A stretch of 64,000 nt of DNA from Cyanodermella asteris (lineage: Eukaryota > Ascomycota > Lecanoromycetes > Ostropales > Stictidaceae): positions 1,246,144-1,310,143 of the forward strand of contig UYJD01000003.1 of NCBI GenBank assembly GCA_900618795.1. Reading direction: 5' to 3'. Position 1 is the stretch's first letter. Every line of letters begins with the position of its first letter. The position numbers and the translations under genes are program-made. Of the stretch, positions 34,701-44,305 are shown one piece after another. Under the pieces are notes generated by a model. The model was not told the origin of the DNA. It saw only the letters and a list, made by a program, of their open reading frames with translations, and searched no databases.

Positions 34701-37047
34701 CAATGGTGTCTCTGATCAGCTTGAGTCCATCCCCACTGCCAGCTGAGACAGCTCCAAAAAGTTCTGTCCAGTATGTCTTCTCTGGCACGGCGTCGAACAG
34801 GAGTCTGTTATCTTGCTCATCATATTGTGTTAACTCTTGTCGAATGAAGTCGAGCAAAGACTTTGTCTTAGTCGTGTTTCCGACTTTGGTAACATCGTGA
34901 AGCATTTGCAACAGACGGGTACGGATAGTCACCATAGGTGTAGCTTCGATCGAGGCTGCTAAAAACGCAAGGAGCTCTTCACGTCCAGCCGCCTTGGTTT
35001 GCTTTGTCTGCGTCAAGATGTCCACTAGCGCCTTGCCAGCCTGGTTGCCGTCGAGCTGATATTCTTCAAGATTCTGGCTTAAGAGCTCATAAACTGAACG
35101 TGCCATGTCAGCTTTCAGAACAGACTGGGCGGGCTCGTTGTACAGATTATCCTTGGCGAATATGGGTGGTGCTTGGCCTGACTTGGCGATCGCATCTTTG
35201 ACAGCAACCAGACATGCGATTGCAGATTTGCGTACCTGGGAAGAGGCATCGCCGAGACCGACAAGGATGTAAGGAAGGAATAATTGAAAATCTTGGGCAG
35301 TGTGGCCACGAATGAATGTGGCAACTTGTTGTAAAGCGATTGCTCTGAGGGACGGAGCGAATAAGCTGGAGCTGAACCTGAGAAGGAAAGATGGGTATAG
35401 TGCCTCTTTGCTTCTGATGTGAAAGCATTTGAGCTCGGCCAGCCTAGACCAAGCGGCTTGAGATTTAGCGGCCAGCAAAGCTGCTCGAGCAAGCAGATCG
35501 TATGTGGCTGAAGCTTGGCTTGTGAGAAAAGATGTCGGATTGGCGTCAACAGTCTGCTTGGCTGCCAGAGAAAGGGCTGTGTCCAGTTTGGAGTCGTCGT
35601 CCACCTCCATCTCGCTGCCATCTGAATCTTCTTCGCCATCTTCAAGAGCCACTATATCGACGCTCGATGAGAAACCAGCATCTGCTAATACTTTACGGGC
35701 CGAAGCGTTGGGTGCTTCTGACATGCTGATAGCTTGCAGTGCATGTGTGAGTGTTTGCTGTGCTTCAGTATCCAGTTCGCTATCCGCACTGTTCATAGTC
35801 TTAATAATGGCAGTAAGAGCACTGGCAAGGGCATCGTCCTGGAGCAAGGAGCTCTGCGTGATCTTGACTACGACCTGAAGCTTGAGTGGTGATGCATGCA
35901 TTTGGGAACAAGCATGGACGAAAAGTCCTAGCGTCAGGGTCTGACCAGCAGTGTTGTAATTCTGCTGTAGACTGGTTAGGTCGTCAACCAGCCTGGCGTT
36001 GCGGAGGAGCGTTTCGCAGGTCTTTGGAGGGATAGTAGCGCCTTGCTTGTATGAACTGATCACAGCAAGGCATATGAGGTCTGCGTCCTCGAGCGGCTTC
36101 GCGCTCTTGGTTACAGCGTCCATCAAGAGGTCCAATGTGCGATCAGATAGCTGTGTCCTAGAAACTAGAACCGCCAGAATAGTATGGCAAGCGGTCCGCA
36201 TGCTGCTAGCACCACGAATTTCGAGACCATCGTTCACGATAGTTAGAACCCGTCGGACGATTTCTTCCTCTTTTTGCTGTCGCGCCTCTTGCCGACTCTC
36301 TGCCATATCCAGCTGTCCAGCCACTGCTCGAGTAATGACGGTAGCCCAAAGGGCCGTGAGTCTGTCGTGTCCATGTCGGCGGCGACAACACGTCACGGTG
36401 TGGTCGCTGAAGGAGGTGAAGAAGGACGTATTGTTGATGGCTGCGAGAACGAGTTCCTCGGTAGAAGCGAGCGCCACGGGTTTGTCGCTCGGACTTGTGC
36501 CATTCTTCCTGGTCTTGATGAGTTCTTTGGACTGTTTGAGGAAACGGAAATTGTCAGGAAGTTTTGAGGGGACGATTGTGAGAAGTCGCTCGAATAAAGT
36601 CGCGAATGCGGACTCGTTGTAAGATGGAAGGAATGCGAACAAAAGTGCGGACGTATTATGTCGATGGATCTTGAAGCGTCTGACAAGCCATTCGATTGTT
36701 AAAATCGCAGGCCGAAGATGGAGGCGGCTCGCAACCAGTGTGAGGAAGCTCTCGATTACGCTGTCAAGCTCCCTGTTCTGGCCTGCTGTGAGTTGTGTTC
36801 GATCTTGCTGTTTGCTCTGCCCTGAGAATATCGTCCTGCCATAATCTGCGAATCTGCTGTCGATAGAAAGCAGGTCCCGAAACCCCTGGCTGCATATTTC
36901 GAAGAGAGTCTCGAAGTCCTGGCTGGCCGCCTCCGCCGACTCAAATACCAGGGACTCGGCGTGCGCTTTTCTTTGCGCTTTCAGGTCGAGTGGGTTGGTG
37001 GAGGTCGTGGCGAGCTGCGCCAACTGCGCCTGAAGTGCCGTCGCCAT
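31726..37047 (-). CDS. UTP10: U3 snoRNP-associated protein 10 (HEAT-repeat protein, HEATR1 homologue)
   Basis: An intronless 1773-aa protein, the normal size for fungal UTP10. The N-terminus MATALQAQLAQLATTSTNPL is the typical family start, which places the ATG at 37047 although the frame stays open to 37281. The whole length is helical repeat (HEAT-like). An N-terminal UTP10 domain, an acidic linker near residue 480 (EDGEEDSDGSEMEVDDDS) and a C-terminal BP28CT region (SYAEILWIRIMQTLHAAFEH) can be picked out. Family knowledge: UTP10 belongs to the UTP-A/t-UTP complex of the small-subunit processome and is needed for pre-rRNA transcription and 18S maturation in the nucleolus. The gene lies tail-on to the head of nothing coding for 3.6 kb on its 3' side. 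Confidence 0.93.
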   Translation of the reverse strand: MATALQAQLAQLATTSTNPLDLKAQRKAHAESLVFESAEAASQDFETLFEICSQGFRDLLSIDSRFADYGRTIFSGQSKQQDRTQLTAGQNRELDSVIESFLTLVASRLHLRPAILTIEWLVRRFKIHRHNTSALLFAFLPSYNESAFATLFERLLTIVPSKLPDNFRFLKQSKELIKTRKNGTSPSDKPVALASTEELVLAAINNTSFFTSFSDHTVTCCRRRHGHDRLTALWATVITRAVAGQLDMAESRQEARQQKEEEIVRRVLTIVNDGLEIRGASSMRTACHTILAVLVSRTQLSDRTLDLLMDAVTKSAKPLEDADLICLAVISSYKQGATIPPKTCETLLRNARLVDDLTSLQQNYNTAGQTLTLGLFVHACSQMHASPLKLQVVVKITQSSLLQDDALASALTAIIKTMNSADSELDTEAQQTLTHALQAISMSEAPNASARKVLADAGFSSSVDIVALEDGEEDSDGSEMEVDDDSKLDTALSLAAKQTVDANPTSFLTSQASATYDLLARAALLAAKSQAAWSRLAELKCFHIRSKEALYPSFLLRFSSSLFAPSLRAIALQQVATFIRGHTAQDFQLFLPYILVGLGDASSQVRKSAIACLVAVKDAIAKSGQAPPIFAKDNLYNEPAQSVLKADMARSVYELLSQNLEEYQLDGNQAGKALVDILTQTKQTKAAGREELLAFLAASIEATPMVTIRTRLLQMLHDVTKVGNTTKTKSLLDFIRQELTQYDEQDNRLLFDAVPEKTYWTELFGAVSAGSGDGLKLIRDTIADEKVADTLRQAAIQRVVKLWSSMKPEKQTHVAEAMFDVQREASNSVTTLSDSATEALRSVSLSTPALRALVGMLPSLSDTVTADLGSSKRRKTETGHVNGSTNAATEVLQQWSFVLELVDHSQSRDDRALLQQLNHLLTELHSLTTGLGSQIHYVQAILLDSLTGVVADISEDVSTKLSTNTVSVDVVVDIFQTSPSAQVQRSALSLISTLARAFPDTIMHHVMPVFTRMGQSVLQHGDEFSVHVADLAIKSIIPPLLGSFREQKTGLQEAKVRVLLSFVVSYDHIPADRRLPLFSSLIKQLGPEESLHLVVLLFVDKHGRSESVRDFLVGLFARYDPVIQVQTLKASIDLVRDACQETATSLTAQIIPSKDRKVRLSVAVNFLVLVVKFLQHSELHRSLANFSTKDDEQATALRKTYTETIEHTLRLGPLVQSHKKASVACSQLIDALLGLMPIHETINGMEPLLAGKDLEIYSQVLRSVEERVSKIRVKDEAAQRACIGLIPRLQTLLEENEDVKLIQTILSCTDSIVERFGKKNPEVTMSILKAIASNKCLLSENGNTRVLALFCLATAFQTLGEALVPLLPKILKLTFQGCERYVSSEPNAAVLSAALAMFAAILDNLSPYVTKRDIEKLLRLCSAAAGNDRLSEDTSSDRASTLDVLAKRREDSESQDCISALGVTWSDAVDNGVSSMVQHLHVLQTIVSNISKRTAAKLSQNLLAIFLQVLDTGTLLSGESNTRYDVQELEQVEELASQVMVQLIYKLNDSSFRPLFMRMLEWSAEPKQAARMISRHATLYKFLHHFFDTLKSIVTGYAGMIVDDAATMLQNRTTESSYAEILWIRIMQTLHAAFEHDQDEYFQAPSRFETICGPLIAQLERATELTKDVREYLTPCIVSFASAADSSENQKAINSALLMHLRSEETPVRLAALGCQRRLTETLSDEWLTHLPEMLPFISEALEDDDEDVQNETRAWVSKIEAVIGESLTPMLQ

Positions 37048-37473
37048 CTTGAACCCGTGTAAGTCGTGGCCAGAGGAAGCAAGAGAGCTGAGACTGCGAT
37101 CTTCGAGCGCCGCAGCTCGAATGGCGGCGCAACTTTTTTGGATGGAAGTATGGGTCCGGACTGAAACTCCGCAGGTACTGGATCCGAGCGCTGAACATTT
37201 TGACCAGTCGCCGATCTCTCGATATCCACTACCACCATATTTTTTCTCGACTCGCGCGTTGATAGTCATATCTAGCAGCAATCGTGACGTTTTGCCAAAG
37301 ACTCTTCACAGTCTGTCGTTCATGTGGATTTGTGGAGGAAGCATCATGTTGGATCACCTGTCAAGAAGTATACTTGCATGCAGTACAATGTCTTTATTTC
37401 GTCTTTATAAGGACGTAGCCACGCCAGTGATTTGTAGCCTCCTGTATCAAAGTATATTCTATGGCCCTGTATG
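37048..37473 (-). promoter_or_regulatory. UTP10 promoter and 3' flank of the phosphatase gene
   Basis: A 426-bp interval between two minus-strand genes. Nothing coding is supported. Confidence 0.4.
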
Positions 37474-39039
37474 TTACCATCCAGCTGGCTCGGCCTTGGC
37501 CGGAAAAGCTGGTTTGTCGAGATTGCTAACGCAGCTTTCACGCCAATTATCGGGCGTATATTTATCGACAATCCGCTTGAAAGCCTCCAAGGTACAGAAA
37601 CTGTCATCTCCTTCTAGGTGATTCCCCTGGGGCGAACAACCGGGTACTTTCAAAACCCTATCGTTATATCGGATTCGCACATAGTAGCCATCCATTCGGC
37701 GCCTTTCCTCCTCAGTCAAGGTGTCGACACGCCTGCGCGTGATGGGAATGTCTGCTGCAGAGCTTGAGGAACCGAAGTTCAGAAATCCTGTCCAGAAACC
37801 TTTTCCGCCAGCTTCCTCTTTCTCAAAGGGCGCATTAACTCCCAAGCCAACTCGACTTGTGCTAGCTAGTTTGACGTCGGAACGCTTGAAGAGCTCCATC
37901 GCGAGGTGGCTCGTATATGGAGGCCAAGGCTCTCCTTCGAATGCACCCAGAGAAGTAAGCACAGCAGCCAACGTAGTATCATGGGCACCACTCATGCCGA
38001 ACTTGATGCTGCTCTCACCTCCTCGACCTCTGCCCATGTCGCCAATCTCCACTAGCCCGTCAGTGCTATTACGCTCCACATTTCCCACCATGCGCTCGAC
38101 CATGTCTCCTACCAAGCTACCAATGCCGACAGTCCGGTATTCCTGGCTCTCTTTGTAGCCTGAGTACCACTCTTCCACGTTGACCTTGTCTAGAATGGCT
38201 CTCAGTTTTGGATCATAGAATTCGGAAGGCAGCCGTGTCGGCTCGGGGTGCGCGAGAGTCGAGTTGACAGTGTCCATAATGCCTGAAAAGCGTGGGTGAC
38301 CATCCACGGCAACGCGTTTGCTGTCTTCCGGCATCCACTTTGAAATAAGCTTGTTGACATACTCCATGTCTGGTGTGTTGTTCCACCTATCGGCCGTCCT
38401 CTGAGCGACGGCTCGACTGAGTTGATTGAAACGCCGACAATTTGAGTCATTCGGAAAAAGGGACTCATCAGCCGGAGTTCGTGTGACTATCGTTGGAGTA
38501 GGAAATGCGGCGGTTCTGGCCGTTCTTGGGTACATGCCGAAGAAAGCTTGCTGAACAGACTCAAGGGCTCGGGGGATGGGTGTAGCTCGAAGGTACATCA
38601 TGTCGGCATCAGCCAACATCTTTGGCATGAAGCCGAGCTGATCAACGTACAAATGGCGAAGACGCTGGCCTAGGGCCAAGGTGGTTTGCCGTCCTTGATC
38701 TGTGAGTTCGCCCAGATTGCAGACGCCATCGATCTCGCCGCCCGAACCTGCTGCTAAGGCTGGACCATCGTCTGGCCCAAATGTCTCTAGCCTTCTGCGC
38801 CATTCGAGATGAGTCCATTCCTTTCCACTTTCGTCTTCCATGATCGCACTGCGCAACCTCCTCGCAGCGCTACAGTACGGCCAGTAAGCTGGCAAACCGG
38901 CATTCCTGAAACGTGTAGACACAGGGCTTCTTTCGCCATGACGCAGTATTACCTGGACTAGCTGTAGCTCAAGATTGGCAGGGAATAAGTTCCTGAGCTC
39001 ATCGTCTGTGTATGGTGGTCTGGGTTTGAAGGTTGTCAT
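37474..39039 (-). CDS. Histidine acid phosphatase superfamily protein (non-secreted, ACP6-like)
   Basis: A single exon of 521 aa from the ATG at 39039. The phosphate-pocket motif RHGERSP is at residues 33-39 and the partner GAHDTT near residue 352; together these define a catalytically complete branch-2 histidine phosphatase. The reaction would hydrolyse phosphomonoesters through a phosphohistidine. There is no signal peptide or anchor (MTTFKPRPPYTDDELRNLF), unlike phytases and secreted acid phosphatases. This resembles the cytosolic or mitochondrial lysophosphatidic acid phosphatase type (ACP6) and related fungal proteins; the substrate is inference. The segment between about 250 and 330 is variable, as usual for the cap. 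It is divergent from WRAP73, with 434 bp between starts. Confidence 0.88.
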   Translation of the reverse strand: MTTFKPRPPYTDDELRNLFPANLELQLVQVILRHGERSPVSTRFRNAGLPAYWPYCSAARRLRSAIMEDESGKEWTHLEWRRRLETFGPDDGPALAAGSGGEIDGVCNLGELTDQGRQTTLALGQRLRHLYVDQLGFMPKMLADADMMYLRATPIPRALESVQQAFFGMYPRTARTAAFPTPTIVTRTPADESLFPNDSNCRRFNQLSRAVAQRTADRWNNTPDMEYVNKLISKWMPEDSKRVAVDGHPRFSGIMDTVNSTLAHPEPTRLPSEFYDPKLRAILDKVNVEEWYSGYKESQEYRTVGIGSLVGDMVERMVGNVERNSTDGLVEIGDMGRGRGGESSIKFGMSGAHDTTLAAVLTSLGAFEGEPWPPYTSHLAMELFKRSDVKLASTSRVGLGVNAPFEKEEAGGKGFWTGFLNFGSSSSAADIPITRRRVDTLTEEERRRMDGYYVRIRYNDRVLKVPGCSPQGNHLEGDDSFCTLEAFKRIVDKYTPDNWRESCVSNLDKPAFPAKAEPAGW

Positions 39040-39473
39040 GTTCGCTTGCCCAATCACAGGGAACCCTGGTCACGAATCAATGGACCAGAACTCTGCTGAT
39101 TGATGCTTGCAATTAACACGTTGGCGTATATTCAATGTTGAGCCTTCGTCTACTCTGGGCGAACCTGGATTTGGCGGTAGTCAGTACAAGTCCAGTGAAA
39201 CAAAGCTGCCGTCGTACAGCGCTCGAGGACTAACGACGTTATGAGTGGCAGTGAAGTTGATCTTCCAGCACTGACGGAGACACCAGTTAGCGCCGTCAGT
39301 CAGCCACGTGCGTTGCAGCAATCGCCTCGCTAGCGATTGTGGCTGCCGCGCGTGTGGCTTTGGTCTGTTTACTTTCACCCCTTGGGACGGCCGCAGCGTG
39401 CCCGCAGCGTGATGAACAGAGCGGTCTGACTCGCCGTGCAGAGAGTCCTCGAGCTTTCTGAAGCTATCGCAGG
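39040..39473. promoter_or_regulatory. Divergent promoter between phosphatase and WRAP73 genes
   Basis: Starts point outward from this 434-bp interval. An open minus-strand frame (39181..39483) overlaps the WRAP73 start and has no family features. Confidence 0.4.
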
Positions 39474-40934
39474 ATGCCCACATACACAGGTACGATGGCC
39501 TGAGCTATATCCAACTCCGTACTGACTTTCATAGCTCTGATCAGCACCGAGGGGCCCCGCGGCCTTTTCGCGACACTCGAGAGCTCTCGGCTTATAATTC
39601 GATGCGCTGAGACGAAGACCTTGATACGCAACATTGAGCTTGATCCCAAGTTAGTCTCCAATGTTCGACACATCAAGTGGTGCCCATTTCCTGAAGTTGA
39701 AGATGAGGAATATCCGGTACAGCGACTGTTGCTAGCGACTACCGAAAACATTTATGTCTACGACATACACAACCCATGTTGGCAAGCGACGATCAAGAAA
39801 GCCTGCGGTGAGAGCGGCAAGCTTGTGGCAGTCGATTTCGGAGCACATCAAGACGAGATCGTGGTCTTCGCAGCTTATGGCCTCAAGGCGTGTGTGTGGA
39901 CTCTGAACACGGGGTTCTCGACGGAGGTCAAGGACGTAAAAAGCCCCTCAACACGGACGCACTCTCTGCGGAAACAGTCAGGACATCTCGCGTTTCTGAC
40001 GCGGTCGGGTGTGAAGGACAGCTTAGCTGTACTGGCCTCTGACCGCAAGGACGTGGAGTACTCTTTCGAACTCGGCACGACTGACGCCCAAGGAGTCAGG
40101 TGGAGCCCCGATGGGCATTGGCTGGCTATATGGGACACTGGGACGGCTGGGACTGGAGTACTGATATATACTGCTACTGGCCAAATCTTCAAGAGGTTTT
40201 CCGGAGGAGGGGAAACTGAAGATCTTGGCAATGGCGTTCAGCGTGTCGAATGGGATTCGGACAGTCGCTTTCTCCTTATTTTCATGAACGACGGTAAATG
40301 TGTCTTCCTGAAGACCGGCATGTTCACACCGCAGATGGTGTTTGAATATCCTTCGAAGTTTGCATCTCAGCACGCACAAATACATCACGAGCAGATAGCG
40401 GAGGACGGCACGAGGACGTACCTACTCTCAAAAGATGTCCATAACCCACCTAAAGCCGAAGCTGCTCTTGGATTCAACCACATCGCTGTCTGCTCCGAAC
40501 TGAATCTTTTTGCTTCTGTCTTGGCGAACCTGCCGACAACTGTTTGGATCCATACCTTCCACCCAAATCCTCAACTGACATCCGTTCTCGTTCATCATGG
40601 CTCCGTGAAGCACCTCAGCTGGCATTCCTCGATTCCTGGCTTGTTGCTGATACATTGCTCGACAAGTGGCCCCGAGGCTTCCTCGACCGCCCCGGTCATG
40701 GGGTCATCGAACCCAAATATCTACTTTTGGGGCTACGATATGCCTGAGCCGAAGGTGATTCGGGTGGCGGCCGCTGAAAGTTCGCCGATCACGAAGACAG
40801 CATGGTTGAGGGCAGCCACTGAGCCACGAGCTTTGATCAGCACAGCAACAGTATGCAGCACAGTTGCGGTACTTTCACCAGACGACGACGAAGATCAAGG
40901 CGAATTTCCAACTCCTAGGCCAGCGCCACAATAG
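39474..40934 (+). CDS. WD-repeat protein WRAP73/Wdr8 homologue
   Basis: Exon 1 is only 16 nt (39474..39489, MPTYT plus one base), then a 45-nt intron, then 39535..40934; the product is about 471 aa. WD-like blades are evident: GLFATLESSRLIIRCAET, LLLATTENIYVYDIHNP, VRWSPDGHWLAIWDT, VEWDSDSRFLLIFMNDGKC and SVKHLSWHSSIPGLLLIHC. The overall pattern, with divergent blades lacking most WD dipeptides, matches WRAP73/Wdr8, which in fission yeast and animals works with Msd1/SSX2IP at spindle pole bodies or centrosomes to anchor microtubules. The reading frame ends at a TAG at 40932, after an acidic linker and a Pro-rich tail. The frame stays open for 67 more codons beyond it (see findings), so the 3' end is uncertain. 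Confidence 0.85.
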
Positions 40935-42014
40935 CAGCAAAAGTTCTCCATCGAGGCGACACCCACTCAGGCTCTAGGCTACGAGTTACAAACCCCAATG
41001 ACCAGCGCAACGTCTAACTTCTCGCCGATAAAGATGGATACGGCACAGCTGACGAAGACGCTGGGCTTCCAGTTCACGAGTTTGAGTGACCATGAGACTG
41101 ACGACACTTTCGATTACAAGCGACCTATGAAGGTATGAAAAAAGCTTCTGGGATCAATGTAGGCCCATGTCCCGAACAATTATACTCGAAAATGTAGCAC
41201 GAGTACCCATCGAGGATAGCAATGCAGGCCTCATCGTGGGCCGGAGTACTTCACGAGGTCGACTCACACAGCCATACCAGTTCTTGGACTGGCCACTTTC
41301 CATCTTCTGAAATGTCTCCTCGCCTCTGACATCTTTGATGATGTCTTATGGGCCCACAGTTGTGGTGTGTAATCGTATTCATCAGAATCGCTTGCGACTG
41401 CGGACTCCCTGGCGATCACTGCCAGCACCATGAGCACTATCCCCCACAGCAAGCTCCTAACTGATGCACCACCTCCGACCTCTTTCACATGGCACCCAAG
41501 CATCTCGTGTTGGGAACATTTCATAGCCTTCCTTGACAGGCCATCGTGCTGGAACGAATCAAATCGATAAATCCCGATCATCTGGGTGGCGCTGCAAGAC
41601 ATTGTGAACACAGAGGACCAAGCAGCTTTCCGTGGAATATGCATGATCATCATCATGAGACGGATGAAAACATAGCTGACATTGCCGGTGGGCAGCAACG
41701 GCTGGAGACAGCCTCAGGGCGTCCATTATTACCGTTGATCTTAACGAAAGGCGGTTGAACATGCCCAGAGTAGCGCAAATCTGGCTTTCCGCGGTCGAAT
41801 TTATCGGCCCGAGGACTGCCGAATGCTCAGCCTGAGCTTTACGACGTTAAATGATTATTGTGCACGCTATTGTGTATTGACGACCAGACATTGAGCCTTG
41901 ACTTGTACTTTTTCACGTGAAACAAAATCATCCGTATGCTGAACTTGGCTTGGTGCGCTTCAAATATCATCACTGCCAGCTATATTGTATGTAGTTAAAA
42001 CTTGTGATCACCAC
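40935..42014. other. Interval between WRAP73 and SOD2 with an in-frame extension and a weak ORF
   Basis: 40935..41138 continues the WRAP73 frame past its TAG to a TGA. The remainder contains the weak minus-strand frame listed separately and the 3' flank of SOD2. Nothing else is supported. Confidence 0.4.
41264..41656 (-). CDS. Possible small protein with one hydrophobic segment (weak)
   Basis: A 130-codon frame from an ATG cluster. It contains one plausible membrane segment (SLLWGIVLMVLAVIA) followed by a charged tail (DSDEYDYTPQLWAHK). I know no family with this pattern. Composition is not clearly coding, and the start lies in an ATG-rich run. It may be chance; it is listed because the hydrophobic segment plus acidic tail is protein-like. 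Confidence 0.2.
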   Translation of the reverse strand: MMMIMHIPRKAAWSSVFTMSCSATQMIGIYRFDSFQHDGLSRKAMKCSQHEMLGCHVKEVGGGASVRSLLWGIVLMVLAVIARESAVASDSDEYDYTPQLWAHKTSSKMSEARRHFRRWKVASPRTGMAV

Positions 42015-42847
42015 TCATGCAGTGAATCGCTTCTCTGCCGCCTTCCAGTTAACGACGTCCCAGACGGCCTTGAAGTACTCCGCCTTGCGATTCTGGTACT
42101 GCAGGTAGTAAGCGTGCTCCCAAGCATCAATGCCGAGCAACGGGGCAAATTGCCCAACAACGGGATCCTGGTTCTACTCGATTGTCAGCAGGGCATTCTG
42201 TCATCTGCACCACAAATATTTCCGTCCGAGTCAAAGCACACTTACCGCGTATGTCTTGATTCCAATATGCCCCGTCGTCTTATCCTTAACCAACCACGCC
42301 CACCCAGATCCCTGGATACCCGCCAACGCACCGTTGAACTTCTCCTTGAACGCGTCCAAGCTCCCATAGGTCGAGTCGATCGCCGAAGCAAGCTCACCAG
42401 AAGGCGGCTCTCCGCCGCCCTGGTTCTTGGGCGCCAGATTCTCCCAGAACAGCGTGTGGTTGACGTGTCCGCCGCCGTGGAAGTTGATCAGAGGCTGCAG
42501 GCCGATCTTGGCCTGGATGTCCTCCTTTGCCTCGGCTGCTTGGTACTGCTCGACGGCCGCGTTGAGCGAGTTGACGTACGTCTGGTGGTGGTTCTTGTGG
42601 TGCAGCTCCATGATCTTGCCGTCGATTGCGGGTTCGAGGGCGCCATAGTCGTCTGTCAGTTTGTTGTTAGCGAGGGGGAGGGGGAGTGTGTATGTATGGG
42701 TTGTTGAAGCGCACATTTCAGGTCTGGGAGGGTTGCTTTGCCGCGGATGAAGCTGAGGCTTGCGAGGCCGCTCTGTTTGCTCGAGGCGCGAGTGGACGCC
42801 TTGTACGCAGCGCGCGCGACGTTGTTGCGGATGAGTGTTGAGGACAT
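42015..42847 (-). CDS. SOD2: Mitochondrial manganese superoxide dismutase
   Basis: Exons 42715..42847, 42246..42652 and 42015..42173 give 232 aa; introns are 62 and 72 nt. Residues 1 to about 38 are rich in Arg, Ser and Ala without acids, a good matrix-targeting presequence. The mature enzyme has the N-terminal ligand region [18 protein letters not shown], then [17 protein letters not shown], then [10 protein letters not shown], whose Gln is the manganese-type signature, and the metal motif [15 protein letters not shown]. All four expected metal ligands (His, His, Asp, His) are present. The enzyme dismutates superoxide to hydrogen peroxide and oxygen in the mitochondrial matrix. Confidence 0.95.
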
Positions 42848-43332
42848 GATGGCAATTGGGTGTGATATGGCAATTGTAAGATTTGTTGGTGGTTGCTAAT
42901 CGAGGTATGTCTTCTGCTGTCGGAATTCGAGCTCCGAGCTTCCGACGTCATCGGGATATCAGAGCTCGTCACATCATTGATCTTCCGAACATGATCAGCA
43001 ACATGCTTCCTCTGAATGGTTAATTAGCCTTTATCGATGCGTTTCCTCCTTGTTCGTCCACAGGTAGAATACTTCGTTCTCTGATGTCGTAAATTGATGG
43101 GTCCGATACCATGCAAGCTTTGCGACTTAATCGTTTCCATCATTTGAATTTACCAGCGACGAAAATTGGCATTGAAGCCATTTTTCAAAAGTGCCTTCGC
43201 CGTCTCGACCCTAATAATGCGAGATACTCGAGACCAAGTTCACCGTAGTCGAGAATGGGCAAGATGAGGAGTCTTTTATATCAACACTACACATACGGAG
43301 AGGTGTGAATATCTGGATACGTCGTTCACTGC
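42848..43332. promoter_or_regulatory. SOD2 promoter and 3' flank of secreted-protein gene
   Basis: A 485-bp interval; locally AT-richer around 43000-43200. No gene seen. Confidence 0.4.
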
Positions 43333-44305
43333 TTAGCTACATGCAGAAATAGCCTCCAGCCCAACCTGCGCACAATCACTGGTGATCGACTCAGTGTCCA
43401 CCACCGAATCCACAATGACGGAGTCCGCCGCATAACTCGGACAAACCTGGAAAACGGCCTTCACATAGCTCGTGCCCTCCCACGCCAAACAGCTAATGGT
43501 ACCAGACGGACCACTCGTCGTGCTCGTAGTGTTACAGAACAAAGCATGCTGGGACTCATAGTCAGGCTGACCCTGCCCGGCCCGATACGCCGGCAAGCTC
43601 GCGGGGTCCGCAAAATCAACATTCATGCCCGGACCGGGGTAGTTGGCCCAGACCTGCGCGGTATCGGGGTACAAGATTTGGCCGTTGGAAAGAAGAGTCC
43701 ATTTTGTGGCGCGAGAGACGGAGTCTTCGGATAGATCGAGAAGGCCGGAGTAGCGAGCGTATTTGTTTGTAATGTCGGACGGACCGGACGTCGCGCGGAC
43801 GACGAAGCTGGAGCAGGGGCTGCCAGTGTTGGACGGCGTCTCGGTTACGGTGATTGTAGCCGTGGTGCTCGGGGTTGCGGTGACGGTCCCGTAGCTAGTG
43901 ATACCGGCACAGGAGCAGGCTGAGGAGTAGCGAACGGTGTTGCTGCAGGCACTGGCGATGTAGGATGGGAGGGTAGGAGAAGCTACGGCGTCTCTGGCCA
44001 CGTTTGCTCCGTTTGTTGGGGCGGCCGTGACGGTCACAGTAGTCGTCGGTCTGTATCTTGTCAGTTTCGCCGTGATTGTATTCGGAGCCGTTGCTTGGGA
44101 CTCACGCAGCAGCGGTGACGGTCGTTTGAAAGAACAATGAGCAATCAGATGCGGCTTGGCTGGCCGGTGGCCTGGCTGCGGTAGCTCGTACTGCTCGTAA
44201 ACAATTGTCGGCATTGCACACGGCCCTGTCGTCCAAGAGTCCAGGTAAGGCGGTTCCGACAGAGACAATGGTTGCCAAAGTCAAGGTCACAAGCCTTGGA
44301 AACAT
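43333..44305 (-). CDS. Secreted Thr-rich protein with Cys-containing domains
   Basis: Exons 44106..44305 and 43333..44050 encode 305 aa; the 55-nt intron has phase 2. A clear signal peptide (MFPRLVTLTLATIVSVGTA) is followed by a Cys-containing N-terminal part. Two Thr/Val linkers (TTTVTVTAAPT and ATPSTTATITVTETP) flank the motif YIASACSNTVRYSSACSC, a short block I recognise from many ascomycete secreted or wall proteins. The C-terminal 150 residues form a domain of unknown function ending in conserved-looking Cys residues. Thr/Val linkers are usually O-mannosylated. There is no hydrophobic C-terminal tail, so release from the cell rather than GPI anchoring is expected. Biochemical role is unknown; an effector or wall-associated role would be inference. 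Confidence 0.8.
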
